A stretch of DNA of 50,797 nucleotides from Paenibacillus caseinilyticus (GTDB lineage: Bacteria; Bacillota; Bacilli; Paenibacillales; NBRC-103111): contig NZ_JAQAGY010000037.1 in assembly GCF_027533645.1 (NCBI RefSeq), positions 1 through 50,797 on the forward strand, written 5' to 3'. The position numbers and the translations under genes were made by a program. The notes beneath the pieces are model-generated. The model did no database searches, had not been told where the DNA came from, and was given only the letters and a program-made list of their open reading frames with translations. Shown one piece after another: positions 17,230 through 25,753 of the stretch; the stretch's first letter is position 1; each line of letters opens with the position of its first letter.

Positions 17230-18903
17230 CTATCCGCGGGCTAGAGTGGGAGGAATCTCCTCCGGATCGACCAATACTTCAATAACGGCGGGACCGCCGG
17301 GCTTCAGGGCCTCTTGCAGCGTCCGTTCCAGCTCCTGGCGGGTCGAAGCGGTATAAGCGCGGGCACCTAACGCGCGGGCCAGCAGGGTGACTTCCAGCGG
17401 CGTTTCGTAGACCGTCCCATCGCTTCGTCCGGTAGCATGGCGCATGCCTTTGTTCACCATGTCGAGCCGTCCGTTGTTAAGAACGATGAATACGACATCC
17501 GCTCCGTTGTTCACGGCTGTCGAAATCTCGGTGCCGTGCATGAACATGCAGCCGTCACCCGTCAAGCAGACGACGGTCCGCTCCGGCGACGCCATCTTCG
17601 CCCCGATCGAGAAGCCGATCGCATGGCCCATCGCCGCGAACACATCATCGAATCGGAAGGAGCCGGGCTGGTGGATTTCCAAGTGGCGGATGGCATGGTA
17701 GCTGTGGCTGCCGTCATCCCCGAACAAGATCGCCTCGGGCGGCAGGCAGCGGCTCAGGACATCCATGACTTCCACGGCCGTGATGAGTCCGCTGTGCTCC
17801 AAAATTACCATTGATTTCGCTTTCATAATCATATTCTCCGATGCCCGGGGGCTCTCCAGCGCGGCGGCGGATTCGGCGAACCCGCCCTCCCGGGGAAGCC
17901 GTTCGGCCGCAAGTTCCAGGAGGGTCTCCAGGTTGGCCCGCGCGTCCCCTTGAACGAACAGAACCGGTGCCGGGAGGCTTTTGCCGACGAAGGTTCCGTC
18001 GACATCGAAGTGAAGCACGGCCTGCGGGATCATTTCGTCCGTCACGGTCGGGAGGGACATATCGCTGAGTTTGGTGCCGATGGCGATGAAGAGGTCGATC
18101 CCGCTCTTCATGTACTCGGATGCTTCCGGGCAGCCTCCCAGACCATAGGGGCCGATATGAAGAGGATGGCGTGAACGGAAGGCTCCTTTGCCGCCGGGCG
18201 TCGTAATGACGGGCAGCTGCCATCTCTCGGCGAACGCTTCTACCGCTTCATAAGCGCCGGAGATGTGCACGCCCTTGCCCAGCAGGAGAACGGGCCTGCG
18301 GGCCTGCTCAAGCAGCTCGGCGGCTTCCTTCAATCGGGGGGAGCGCATGAGCGGGTAGGGGTCCGGCAGCTCGAGCTGGAACGGAGCGACCGGCTCCATG
18401 AGGACATCTTGCGGGATGGAGAGGTGAACGGGGCCTCGAAGGCCGGTGAGGGCTTTTTCGACCGCATGCTGCAAATACATAGGGAATTGTTCGCTGCGCT
18501 CCACTCTGGCGCTGAACAAGGTCACCGCTTCGAACATGCGGGCCAGGTCGGCTGCGAAGAAGGTGGAGTCTTGGCCCAGCGGACGGCCGCTGTCCTTGCT
18601 TGACGCGTGTCCGGTAATGAACAGCACGGGCAGATGGTAGGCTTTGGCCTGCCCGGCAGCGGTCAGCATGTTGGTGCCTCCGGGTCCGGAGGTGCCGACA
18701 GCGACGCCGAGACTGCGGTTCATCAGCGCATAGCCTGCGGCTGCGAAACCGGCGCCGCCTTCATGGCGGCTCAGGACGAATTCGACTTCCTGATTGCCCA
18801 GCTCCAGAATGAGCGGAACGATAGCTTTGCCCGGCACGCCGAAAGCGTGCCGGATTCCCCAGTTATGAAGATGGCGGACGAGCGATGATGCGACAGTTTC
18901 CAT
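17230..18903 (-). CDS. Thiamine-diphosphate-dependent enzyme (acetolactate-synthase-like), copy B
   Basis: 557 residues with AGGAGG a few bases before the ATG at 18903. Catalytic Glu48 (SRHEGG) and the GDGCMF...VLNN cofactor motif are intact. Compared with copy A it carries a short insert near residues 355-370 (NMIMKAKSMVILEHSGL) before the C-terminal domain. The ends are nearly the same in both copies (VIEVLVDPEEIPPTLARG here). It lies between the kinase and CMD-like genes, the same order as on the other strand. Substrate unknown; two divergent but intact copies suggest two related substrates or two conditions of use. Confidence 0.9.
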   Translation of the reverse strand: METVASSLVRHLHNWGIRHAFGVPGKAIVPLILELGNQEVEFVLSRHEGGAGFAAAGYALMNRSLGVAVGTSGPGGTNMLTAAGQAKAYHLPVLFITGHASSKDSGRPLGQDSTFFAADLARMFEAVTLFSARVERSEQFPMYLQHAVEKALTGLRGPVHLSIPQDVLMEPVAPFQLELPDPYPLMRSPRLKEAAELLEQARRPVLLLGKGVHISGAYEAVEAFAERWQLPVITTPGGKGAFRSRHPLHIGPYGLGGCPEASEYMKSGIDLFIAIGTKLSDMSLPTVTDEMIPQAVLHFDVDGTFVGKSLPAPVLFVQGDARANLETLLELAAERLPREGGFAESAAALESPRASENMIMKAKSMVILEHSGLITAVEVMDVLSRCLPPEAILFGDDGSHSYHAIRHLEIHQPGSFRFDDVFAAMGHAIGFSIGAKMASPERTVVCLTGDGCMFMHGTEISTAVNNGADVVFIVLNNGRLDMVNKGMRHATGRSDGTVYETPLEVTLLARALGARAYTASTRQELERTLQEALKPGGPAVIEVLVDPEEIPPTLARG

Positions 18904-18940
18904 GGATTACCTCCTCGGCGGGACGAATACCCCGATCTCC

Positions 18941-20536
18941 TTATATGGGAAGATCTATGGTAAATTTCGTGCCTCTTCCTTTTTGGGATGTGAATGACAA
19001 GATGCCTTTGTGATTCTCGATGATCCGGTAGCAGGTCGATAAGCCCAGGCCGAGCCCAGCTTCTTTAGTAGTAAAGAATGGGTTCATCACCTCTCTCATT
19101 TCGTCATCGGTCATGCCAGTTCCTTCATCCGAAATGGTAATTAAGTAACGATTCTTGGGATGAATCAGGAGCCTCGACTCCACTTTAACGTCCCCCCCGT
19201 CGGGCATGGCTTCCAAAGCGTTCTGGACAAGGTTGATCAGCACCTGTTTGATCTGGACCGGATCGATCCGCATCTGGGTGCCCTCTGTCTGAATCGCGTC
19301 TGTGATGGTGGATGAATTCAGCTTGGCCTGGCTTTCCATAAAACGAACGGTGTCCCGCAGCAAATCTTCGATAATGACATCCTTGCGGTCGGGCGAGCCG
19401 GGCTTGGCCATCATGACGAAGTCCGATACGAGATGCTTCATGGATTCGAGCTCAGCATAGATCAAATCGAGATAGCCGAGCTCCGACTCCGATGTGGACC
19501 GCTCCCGGAGCAGGTAGATGAACCCCATAACCGACGTCAGCGGATTGCGGATTTCGTGGGCCAGCCCCGCGGCAAGCTTGCCGATCGCCGAGAATTTCTC
19601 CGACGTGATGATCTGCTTCTCCAGATCATACCGCTCCGTAATGTCGCGGAACTGGGCATAAGCTCCGATCAGGCTTCCCCGGTCGCCGAAGATCGGCATG
19701 GCGTCGAAGAGGCAGATAGTCCGGTGATCCAGCGAATTCGTGAAAGTCAGCTCGATATCCTGGAACCGCTGCTTGTTCTTCAGCACATTATAGATATAAT
19801 TGCCGAACTGCTCGAAGGCGAAGATCGGGTTGCCGATGACGTGATCCCGGGAGCGGTTCGTAATCTTCTCGGCGAACGAGTTGAACTCCTGGATGTTGCC
19901 TTTGGCATCGGTGATGATAACCCCGTTGTTCATCGTGTTGATCATAAGGTCGTTGATAATGGTCTGGTCCCGGCTGGCCTGACGGAGCAGAAGCTCGCGT
20001 TCCATGGAGTCCACCATGCTGGTAAGCAGGGGGAGGATGAACGGAGAGTGATACTCGGTCGCCGTCATGATGGCGATCGTACCGGACAGATTATTGACTT
20101 TGTTGAATTGAAAAGGAACGCAGTAGCAGGCGGTCTGCCACAAGACCTCGTGAAAATGCTGGGGGCCGACTAACTGAATGCTCTTGTTGTGGAGCATGGC
20201 CATGTGGACGACGTTCGTTCCCATCTCCTTCTCGCTGAACTGGATGCCTTCGTTAATGCCAAGCTGGTTCATCATCTGGCGGATATTCTCATCGCCGAAG
20301 AGCGAGAGGACGAATCCCTCGTGATTCGCAATCAGAATCATGATGGGGGGACCGTCGAGAAGCTTGACGAGCTTCTTGCCAAAATATTCGACCACCGAAA
20401 GAATCGCATGGTATTTATCCTGGCTCCGTTTCAGTTCCTGCGTGGTAAGGACCGTGACGGGAACTGGGATTTCATGCGGCTTCATGCCCCATTCGATACA
20501 CCGCTGTTTCGATTCGGTAACGATATCTATGCTCAT
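18941..20536 (-). CDS. GAF-PAS sensor histidine kinase
   Basis: 531 residues, no membrane segment. The GAF-like domain (about 40-185, with MGTNVVHMAM) and PAS domain (195-305) align with the first 310 residues of the GGDEF-EAL protein at 12265-14529. The output differs: a HisKA helix with His327 in GLAHEIRNPLTSVMGF and an HATPase domain (NLVQNALEAMPDGG, SDEGTGM, GLGLGLSTC). No response regulator gene is adjacent, so the partner must be elsewhere, perhaps a sporulation- or NtrC-type regulator. AAGGGAG seven bases before the ATG supports the start. First gene of the minus-strand operon, 37 bases before the thiamine enzyme. Confidence 0.93.
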   Translation of the reverse strand: MSIDIVTESKQRCIEWGMKPHEIPVPVTVLTTQELKRSQDKYHAILSVVEYFGKKLVKLLDGPPIMILIANHEGFVLSLFGDENIRQMMNQLGINEGIQFSEKEMGTNVVHMAMLHNKSIQLVGPQHFHEVLWQTACYCVPFQFNKVNNLSGTIAIMTATEYHSPFILPLLTSMVDSMERELLLRQASRDQTIINDLMINTMNNGVIITDAKGNIQEFNSFAEKITNRSRDHVIGNPIFAFEQFGNYIYNVLKNKQRFQDIELTFTNSLDHRTICLFDAMPIFGDRGSLIGAYAQFRDITERYDLEKQIITSEKFSAIGKLAAGLAHEIRNPLTSVMGFIYLLRERSTSESELGYLDLIYAELESMKHLVSDFVMMAKPGSPDRKDVIIEDLLRDTVRFMESQAKLNSSTITDAIQTEGTQMRIDPVQIKQVLINLVQNALEAMPDGGDVKVESRLLIHPKNRYLITISDEGTGMTDDEMREVMNPFFTTKEAGLGLGLSTCYRIIENHKGILSFTSQKGRGTKFTIDLPI

Positions 20537-20566
20537 GAGACGTCTCCCTTGCTATGAACGATTCAG

Positions 20567-20594
20567 ATTTTACACTACTATACATCGGTACCAA
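20567..20594 (-). promoter_or_regulatory. Promoter of the kinase operon
   Basis: Read on the minus strand: TTGGTA (20594-20589) and TAAAAT (20572-20567) with a 16-base spacer, about 30 bases before the start codon. Only a motif match. Confidence 0.45.
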
Positions 20595-20877
20595 GGATTG
20601 GTTTGTTTAACGTCTCCCTGCCCGTTGCCGGGGGAGGAGGGATACATAAGTAGGTGTCCCTATTATTTTACATTGTTTTGAGGCGTTTGACACATAAAGA
20701 ATCGGGCGCTTCGTGCTTAGCATACGGGATCGTACGTTACATGGGCTTCCCGTGCCATGGGGGCTACGTCGCGGCAGGGCATGCCCATCTGCGGGGACCT
20801 GCATGCGAACGGCAAGGACGGAGTGATTCCCTTAAGAGAAATGTCTTGGCTGCAACATCGTAACTGGCGTAACAAAA

Positions 20878-20902
20878 GGTCTGCGGCGGTTAGCCGCAGA
20901 CC
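20878..20902 (-). terminator. Hairpin, probable minus-strand terminator
   Basis: Perfect 10-base stem GGTCTGCGGC / GCCGCAGACC with a five-base loop. On the minus strand it is followed by TTTTGTT, on the plus strand by no T-run. It would stop transcription leaving the transposase gene toward the kinase operon. Confidence 0.6.
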
Positions 20903-21091
20903 TCATTAGAGTTGAGTAAGCTTGCAGGAGGTATAAGTAATCTTTTTTGAAAATAATGAAATGGGTTTGCGAAAAAAACTGTCGAATCTTATATTACTTT
21001 GCCGATATATATAGCATACTGAATCAATTTCATAATGATCTTTGTTTAAGGTTGTAGATTCAGGAAATCAGGGTTCTATTTCAAAAAAAGA

Positions 21092-22279
21092 TTACGCAGC
21101 AACGTTACCAGAACGACGGAGCTTCACTCGATCAATGGTTAATTTACAAGCTGTATACACCAAACAAGATAACTGAAAATCGACTTTAGCTAGCTTTCCA
21201 CGATGACGAATATTGGCAAGTTGAAAGTATTCCTTCAAATAGGCGTTTACTCGTTCCACTGCCGTTCGCTTCTTGTACAACTCATGGTAACGATCGCTGC
21301 CGCGAGCCGGAACCGTATATTTCCGAACATCGGATGCCACTTTCACCTTATGAACTTTCTGGCACTCTCCATCGTTAAAGGGGCGGGTGGCACATTCTTT
21401 AGGTGTTGTGTACTTGAGCGTTTCGTATTGGGGATCGAAGCTATCGTAGCGATAGCTATGACCTTCCTTGCAGACAGGACGGAAATACTTGTCCTTCCCT
21501 TCTTTGGGTTGTTCGTTGCGACGGTTGTAATCAATAAGTGCCCTGGCCCCGAGAGTTTGCGACTGCTGGTAAACCGGAACCAGGTCGTATCCGGCATCCG
21601 CAAGCACATAATCAATCTTCAGATATGAATGGTGCTCGGCCAACGATTTTAGTAAGGGAATGGCCAGCTTTGCATCATTGACATTACCGGAAGACAGCAA
21701 TGCGGTCAGTATATACTGGCTTTTACAATCGACGAGCAGATGTCCTTTAAAGCCATACCAGAACACGTTCTTACCTTCCGAGTTTTTCTTTACGCCCCAT
21801 TCCGGCGCAAGGGGAATCTGTTCGGACAGTTCAGCGAATGAATATGGAAGCTGCGCTTCGACCTTTTTCTCAAATAAAGACCGATTTGCCTCCAACTCCA
21901 TTTGCTCTTGCAGCCACTGATCTCGTTCTGCTTTAGATTTGCGACCGCGCTTCTTCTTCGGAAGTTCAGCAGGCAGTGCATTGGAGTTTTCCGTTGCTTG
22001 TTTTTTGGGCTGACGGTCTCTTGCCTCGATATGTGTAGCATCCATAGCAACAGCCGTCGCATCAATAAAGCCTTCTTGGAACGCCTGATGGATCAAGCGG
22101 CTATGCGTTTCTTGAAACACAGAAGATCCCTGCAGTTTCCGGATCATTCTGCTGTAAGAAGCCTCGCTTGGAATACGATCCGAGCCCAGGAACCCGCATT
22201 GTAAACTGAATTCCACACTTCGGGTTAATCGTCTAATGAGATCTTTCATTGTGGGAATTCGCTCCATAACCCTGTACAT
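21092..22279 (-). CDS. DDE transposase (IS4/IS1182-like), N-terminal domain missing
   Basis: 395 residues. The catalytic triad is recognisable: Asp in VAMDATHIEAR, Asp in VLADAGYD and Glu in RTAVERVNAYLKE. A basic KKKRGRKSKAERDQW segment lies between, and the cysteine-containing C-terminal part is present. Related transposases carry some 60-90 more residues ahead of the equivalent of MYRVMERIPTM; here an in-frame TGA lies just upstream, so the copy is either 5'-truncated or starts late. GAAAGG upstream of the ATG could still allow expression. Clear IS ends or target repeats were not found. The element separates the chemoreceptor gene from whatever preceded it. Confidence 0.8.
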   Translation of the reverse strand: MYRVMERIPTMKDLIRRLTRSVEFSLQCGFLGSDRIPSEASYSRMIRKLQGSSVFQETHSRLIHQAFQEGFIDATAVAMDATHIEARDRQPKKQATENSNALPAELPKKKRGRKSKAERDQWLQEQMELEANRSLFEKKVEAQLPYSFAELSEQIPLAPEWGVKKNSEGKNVFWYGFKGHLLVDCKSQYILTALLSSGNVNDAKLAIPLLKSLAEHHSYLKIDYVLADAGYDLVPVYQQSQTLGARALIDYNRRNEQPKEGKDKYFRPVCKEGHSYRYDSFDPQYETLKYTTPKECATRPFNDGECQKVHKVKVASDVRKYTVPARGSDRYHELYKKRTAVERVNAYLKEYFQLANIRHRGKLAKVDFQLSCLVYTACKLTIDRVKLRRSGNVAA

Positions 22280-22436
22280 AGGGAGTTCATCCTTTCATCT
22301 CTATGTGTGGTTGTGGTGACCTAACACTTCGAGATTTGGGGAGGTACTCCTTTTTTGATGCCTCAAAAACTCAAGCCTAGCAAGACTTAGGGATTATGAA
22401 ATTCATTCATACTATAAAAAAATGCGAGGGTATCCT

Positions 22437-24425
22437 ATGAAACAGAAAAATACAGGGCACTCCAGGAGCGTATGGAGCCTGAAAACGAAATTTATGACGG
22501 TATTTGCAGGCATTCTGCTGCTTCCGAGCTTGACGATCGGTATTTTGTCTTATACCAGCGCGAAGAATGAGATCAACACCAAGATTCATGGAAGCGCCAT
22601 GGACAACCTGCAAATGCTGAACTCGACGATCGACAACAGTATGAAGGCCAAGGTTCATGATATGAATTATTTTGCGAAGACTCTGGATGCTTCGCTCTAC
22701 ACCCCGGCGCAGCTTCCTCAGCTTGAAACAAATTTAACACAGTATGTGGCCCTGCATCCGGATATCATAGCTGCTTATGTCGGTACCGAACAGGGCAAGA
22801 TGTACGTCTCGCCCAAAGAAGATCTGCCGCCTGACTTCGATCCCCGGCAACGGCCTTGGTACCAAGACGCGATGAAACAGGGGGGCAAGGTTGTCATCAC
22901 CGATCCGTACGTAACAGCTTCCACCGGCGATGTGGTCGTCAGCATAGTGCAAATGCTCGCCGATAAGTCCGGCGTCATCGGGATCGATATCAATCTGAAG
23001 AACATCATGGAGTTCACAAAGCTGGCCAAAATCGGCGACGAGGGCTACTCGTTCATTCTGGATAAAAACCGCAAGACGGTTGTCCATCCCGTAATCAAGA
23101 GCGGAACGGAGTCCAAAGAAGCCTACTTTGACCAGGTGTATACCGGGCAGCAGGGCGAATTCACTTATATGTACGAAGGCGCCGAGAAGAACATGGTCTA
23201 CTACACGAATGAGCTGACAGGCTGGAAGCTCTTGGGGTCGATGTTCAAGTCGGAGGTGGAGAAGTCCACGCAAGGAATCTTTAACACGACCGTGCTTGTT
23301 GTAGTAAGTGCGCTTCTCTTAGGATTTCTTGTCGCCTTCTTCTTTATCCGCTCCATTCTCGGGCCGATCCGCGTCATGCGTGCCGCTGCCCAGAAGATCA
23401 GCGACGGCGATCTGACCGAGACGATCACGATTCGCAGCAGCGACGAACTTGGCGAACTGGCCTCCGCGTTCAACCGCATGTCGGCGAACCTGCGTGAAGT
23501 CATCTCCCGGGTCAGCGGGAATATGGAGCTGCTGGCTTCTTCGGCCGAACAGCTCACTGTGGGGGCCAATGAGACCGGCACGGCTACCGAACAGATCGTG
23601 ACGATCATTCAAGAAGTCGCTACAGGCTCCGATAAGCAGGTGCAGTCCGTAGAGTCCAGCGCTCATGCGATGAAAGAAATGACCTTGTCCGTCCAGCATG
23701 TAGCTGCCAACACTTCCGATGCGGCAGCTTCGGCCGTACAGACGCTGGAGAAGTCCCGCGAAGGCAACAAGGTCGTCAGCTCGGCCGTGGATCAGATGAA
23801 GTCCATCCGGGAAACGGTAGGCGGCTTGGCAGGAGCGGTGCAGGGGCTCGGCGCCCGTTCCGACGAGATCGGCAAGATCAGCGGCATGATCTCGGGCCTG
23901 GCGAACCAGACGAACCTGCTTGCGCTCAACGCCGCCATCGAAGCGGCACGGGTAGGCGAGCAGGGCAAGGGCTTCGCCGTAGTAGCCAGTGAGGTGCGCA
24001 AGCTGGCCGAGCAGTCGGCCGCTTCCAGCAAGCAGATCGCCGAGCTCGTGTCCTTGATTCAGGCCGAGACGAAGATGGCTATCGGCAGCATGGACGTCGC
24101 CGTGCAGGAAGTGGCGGACGGGATTGTGGCCGTGCAGACGGCCGGCGAGAAATTCGAAGATATCGATCTTTCCGTCAACGATGTAGCGGGCCAGATCGAG
24201 CAGGTCTCGGCAGCTATCCAGCAGATTGCCGCCAGCGTCGAGCAGGTATCCCACTCCATCGACCAAGTCGCCGGCATTGCGGATGCAACGGCTGCCGGAA
24301 CCGAGACGGTATCCGCAGCGACGGAAGAGCAGCTGGCCTCCATGCAGGAGATGTCCCATTCCGCGTCTTCCCTCCACAAGATGGCGCAGGAACTCAAGTC
24401 GATTACTTCGAAGTTTCAAGTGTAA
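22437..24425 (+). CDS. Methyl-accepting chemotaxis protein with dCache sensor
   Basis: 662 residues from the ATG at 22437 (GAGGG upstream; 22422 possible). One membrane helix at about 20-40, an extracellular dCache region with the FDPRQRPWYQDA motif that in this family binds amino acids or other small ligands, a second helix near 275-300, HAMP, and a long signalling coiled coil whose tip (SGLANQTNLLALNAAIEAAR region, near residues 485-505) interacts with CheA and CheW. No chemotaxis partner genes are nearby, as usual for scattered receptors. A terminator follows. Confidence 0.95.
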   Translation: MKQKNTGHSRSVWSLKTKFMTVFAGILLLPSLTIGILSYTSAKNEINTKIHGSAMDNLQMLNSTIDNSMKAKVHDMNYFAKTLDASLYTPAQLPQLETNLTQYVALHPDIIAAYVGTEQGKMYVSPKEDLPPDFDPRQRPWYQDAMKQGGKVVITDPYVTASTGDVVVSIVQMLADKSGVIGIDINLKNIMEFTKLAKIGDEGYSFILDKNRKTVVHPVIKSGTESKEAYFDQVYTGQQGEFTYMYEGAEKNMVYYTNELTGWKLLGSMFKSEVEKSTQGIFNTTVLVVVSALLLGFLVAFFFIRSILGPIRVMRAAAQKISDGDLTETITIRSSDELGELASAFNRMSANLREVISRVSGNMELLASSAEQLTVGANETGTATEQIVTIIQEVATGSDKQVQSVESSAHAMKEMTLSVQHVAANTSDAAASAVQTLEKSREGNKVVSSAVDQMKSIRETVGGLAGAVQGLGARSDEIGKISGMISGLANQTNLLALNAAIEAARVGEQGKGFAVVASEVRKLAEQSAASSKQIAELVSLIQAETKMAIGSMDVAVQEVADGIVAVQTAGEKFEDIDLSVNDVAGQIEQVSAAIQQIAASVEQVSHSIDQVAGIADATAAGTETVSAATEEQLASMQEMSHSASSLHKMAQELKSITSKFQV

Positions 24426-24462
24426 AACGGCACAAACCCAATAAACACATAGCATGTGCTGT

Positions 24463-24491
24463 GCCTCCATTCTAAGGAATGGGGGCCTTTT
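24463..24491 (+). terminator. Terminator of the chemoreceptor gene
   Basis: GCCTCCATTC (24463-24472) pairs with GAATGGGGGC (one G-T pair) around a short loop and is followed by TTTT. Confidence 0.75.
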
Positions 24492-24545
24492 CTGTTGTCC
24501 AGGTACTTTTTCCCTTGTATAAAAATGGATATTTAGCCTCATGCT

Positions 24546-24576
24546 TTGCATTTTATACCAAGCTATTCTGTATACA
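24546..24576 (+). promoter_or_regulatory. Promoter of the PadR operon with GTATAC-centred repeat
   Basis: TTGCAT (24546-24551) with TGTATA (24569-24574, spacer 17). The -10 region lies inside ATTCT-GTATAC-ATAGAAT, an imperfect palindrome. PadR proteins usually repress their own promoter through such repeats, so autoregulation is likely but unproven. Confidence 0.4.
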
Positions 24577-24602
24577 TAGAATAACATAGTAGGAGGCGGG
24601 TC

Positions 24603-24965
24603 ATGCGCAACGAGATGATCAAAGGCTATATCGATGCGATCATCCTCTCTGTCCTGCAGAACGGGGATGCCTATGGGTACGAGATTACCAAGATCGTGAA
24701 TGCCTCGACCGAGGGTGCCTTCGAACTGAAAGAAGGTACGCTTTATCCTGCGCTGAAACGTCTGGAGGCGAACGGCTTTATAGAAGGCTACTGGGACGAG
24801 CGGGAAGCGGGACCGCGGCGGAGGTATTACCGGATTACGGAGGAAGGGCAGGGGAAGCTTGCCGGGAGCAGGGAATCCTGGGTACGCAATACGCAGATCA
24901 TTAACCAATTTCTTGGAGGGCTGAGGCATGGACAAGGCGGACCGCTATCTGAACCGAATCCTTAG
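24603..24965 (+). CDS. PadR family transcriptional regulator
   Basis: 120 residues, typical length. The winged-helix segment includes AIILSVLQNGDAYGYEITKI, ELKEGTLYPALKRLEANGFI and RRRYYRITEEG, the usual PadR order. TAGGAGG precedes the ATG. Its end overlaps the next gene by 38 bases, so it forms an operon with the membrane proteins behind it and probably controls them. PadR regulators of this kind often respond to antibiotics or envelope stress; the signal here is unknown. Confidence 0.93.
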   Translation: MRNEMIKGYIDAIILSVLQNGDAYGYEITKIVNASTEGAFELKEGTLYPALKRLEANGFIEGYWDEREAGPRRRYYRITEEGQGKLAGSRESWVRNTQIINQFLGGLRHGQGGPLSEPNP

Positions 24966-25752
24966 GGGAACCTTTCTGACGGCAGGGGAGAAGGCGGAGT
25001 GGAAGGCGGAGATGCGGACCCATATCGACTGTACTGTCGAAGAACTGGCTGCTGAAGGAGCCACCGGGGATGAAGCGCTGGAGCGGACGCTGCGGCAGTT
25101 CGGCGATCCGCGCATGCTGCGCCGGGATCTGACCCGGCAGACGTACGGGGCGAGCGTGGATGTCATCCTGCAGGTATCCTTGCTGCTTCTGGCCTCGTTC
25201 GTCGCGTGCTATCTTCAGAACCAGTTTCGATTGTACGACGATACCTTGGTGCTGCCGCTTATTCCGCTTACGCTCCTGGCTCCTGTCTTGTTTCTGCTGG
25301 CGACCCGCAGCCGCATCGACCGGATTGGCCTGCTGGCCGCGCTCCTGCCCTATGGGTTCCTGCATGTATGCCTTGCGATCGGGCTGCCCGAAGCCGTGCA
25401 ATGGTTCGGCTCAATGATGAGCAGCTACGCTCCGGATTGGAGGAGTTATCAGGTGTTCCTCGCGCTGATGTTCCTGTGGGGCCTTCTGCTGCTGAAGATG
25501 ACGAAGAACATCGGCGTCTCCGCGCTTCCTTTGTTCCTTGCTCTACTGTACGTTACTTTTGGGATGTTCAAAAGCTTGAATGTATACGGGTTCTCCGTCA
25601 TGGATGGAGTTCACCCCCCTGCTTGGGGCGAATTGCTGAATTGGCTCGAGGGAGTCTTGATCCGTCTCTTCGTCCTGGCGTGCTTCCTTGCCTTCGCGCA
25701 TCTATACGTGCAGTTGCAGAATCACAAGCCGGTACGGACAAGAGGGGATTGA
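24928..25752 (+). CDS. Membrane protein with permease-prefix (HAAS-like) N-terminal domain
   Basis: 274 residues. The N-terminal 75 residues (RYLNRIL...EWKAEMRTHIDCTVEELAAEGATGDEALERTLRQFGDP) have the helical permease-prefix pattern often encoded next to PadR genes. Six or so hydrophobic helices follow. GGAGGG precedes the ATG, which lies inside the PadR gene. The function of such proteins is not established; they may act as membrane partners through which the PadR protein senses stress. Confidence 0.85.
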   Translation: MDKADRYLNRILRGTFLTAGEKAEWKAEMRTHIDCTVEELAAEGATGDEALERTLRQFGDPRMLRRDLTRQTYGASVDVILQVSLLLLASFVACYLQNQFRLYDDTLVLPLIPLTLLAPVLFLLATRSRIDRIGLLAALLPYGFLHVCLAIGLPEAVQWFGSMMSSYAPDWRSYQVFLALMFLWGLLLLKMTKNIGVSALPLFLALLYVTFGMFKSLNVYGFSVMDGVHPPAWGELLNWLEGVLIRLFVLACFLAFAHLYVQLQNHKPVRTRGD

Positions 25753-25753
25753 C

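Larger units (their letters stand above)
20537..21091. other. Intergenic region between the kinase operon and the transposase
   Basis: 554 bases. It contains the kinase promoter, a GC-rich imperfect hairpin around 20612-20640, a stretch without visible signals (20700-20870), the hairpin at 20878-20902, and an inverted repeat: TAATCTTTTTTGAAA (20938-20952) against TTTCAAAAAAAGATTA (21079-21094), the latter covering the transposase stop codon. No gene with a ribosome site was found. Confidence 0.5.

Noticed and set aside
14558..18903. Reading the thiamine enzymes as the biosynthetic acetolactate synthase IlvB
   Set aside because: No small subunit gene or ilv genes are adjacent; both copies lie with CMD-like proteins and GAF sensors instead.
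20612..20640. GC-rich hairpin before the kinase gene as a terminator
   Set aside because: Stem is imperfect and no T-run follows on either strand.
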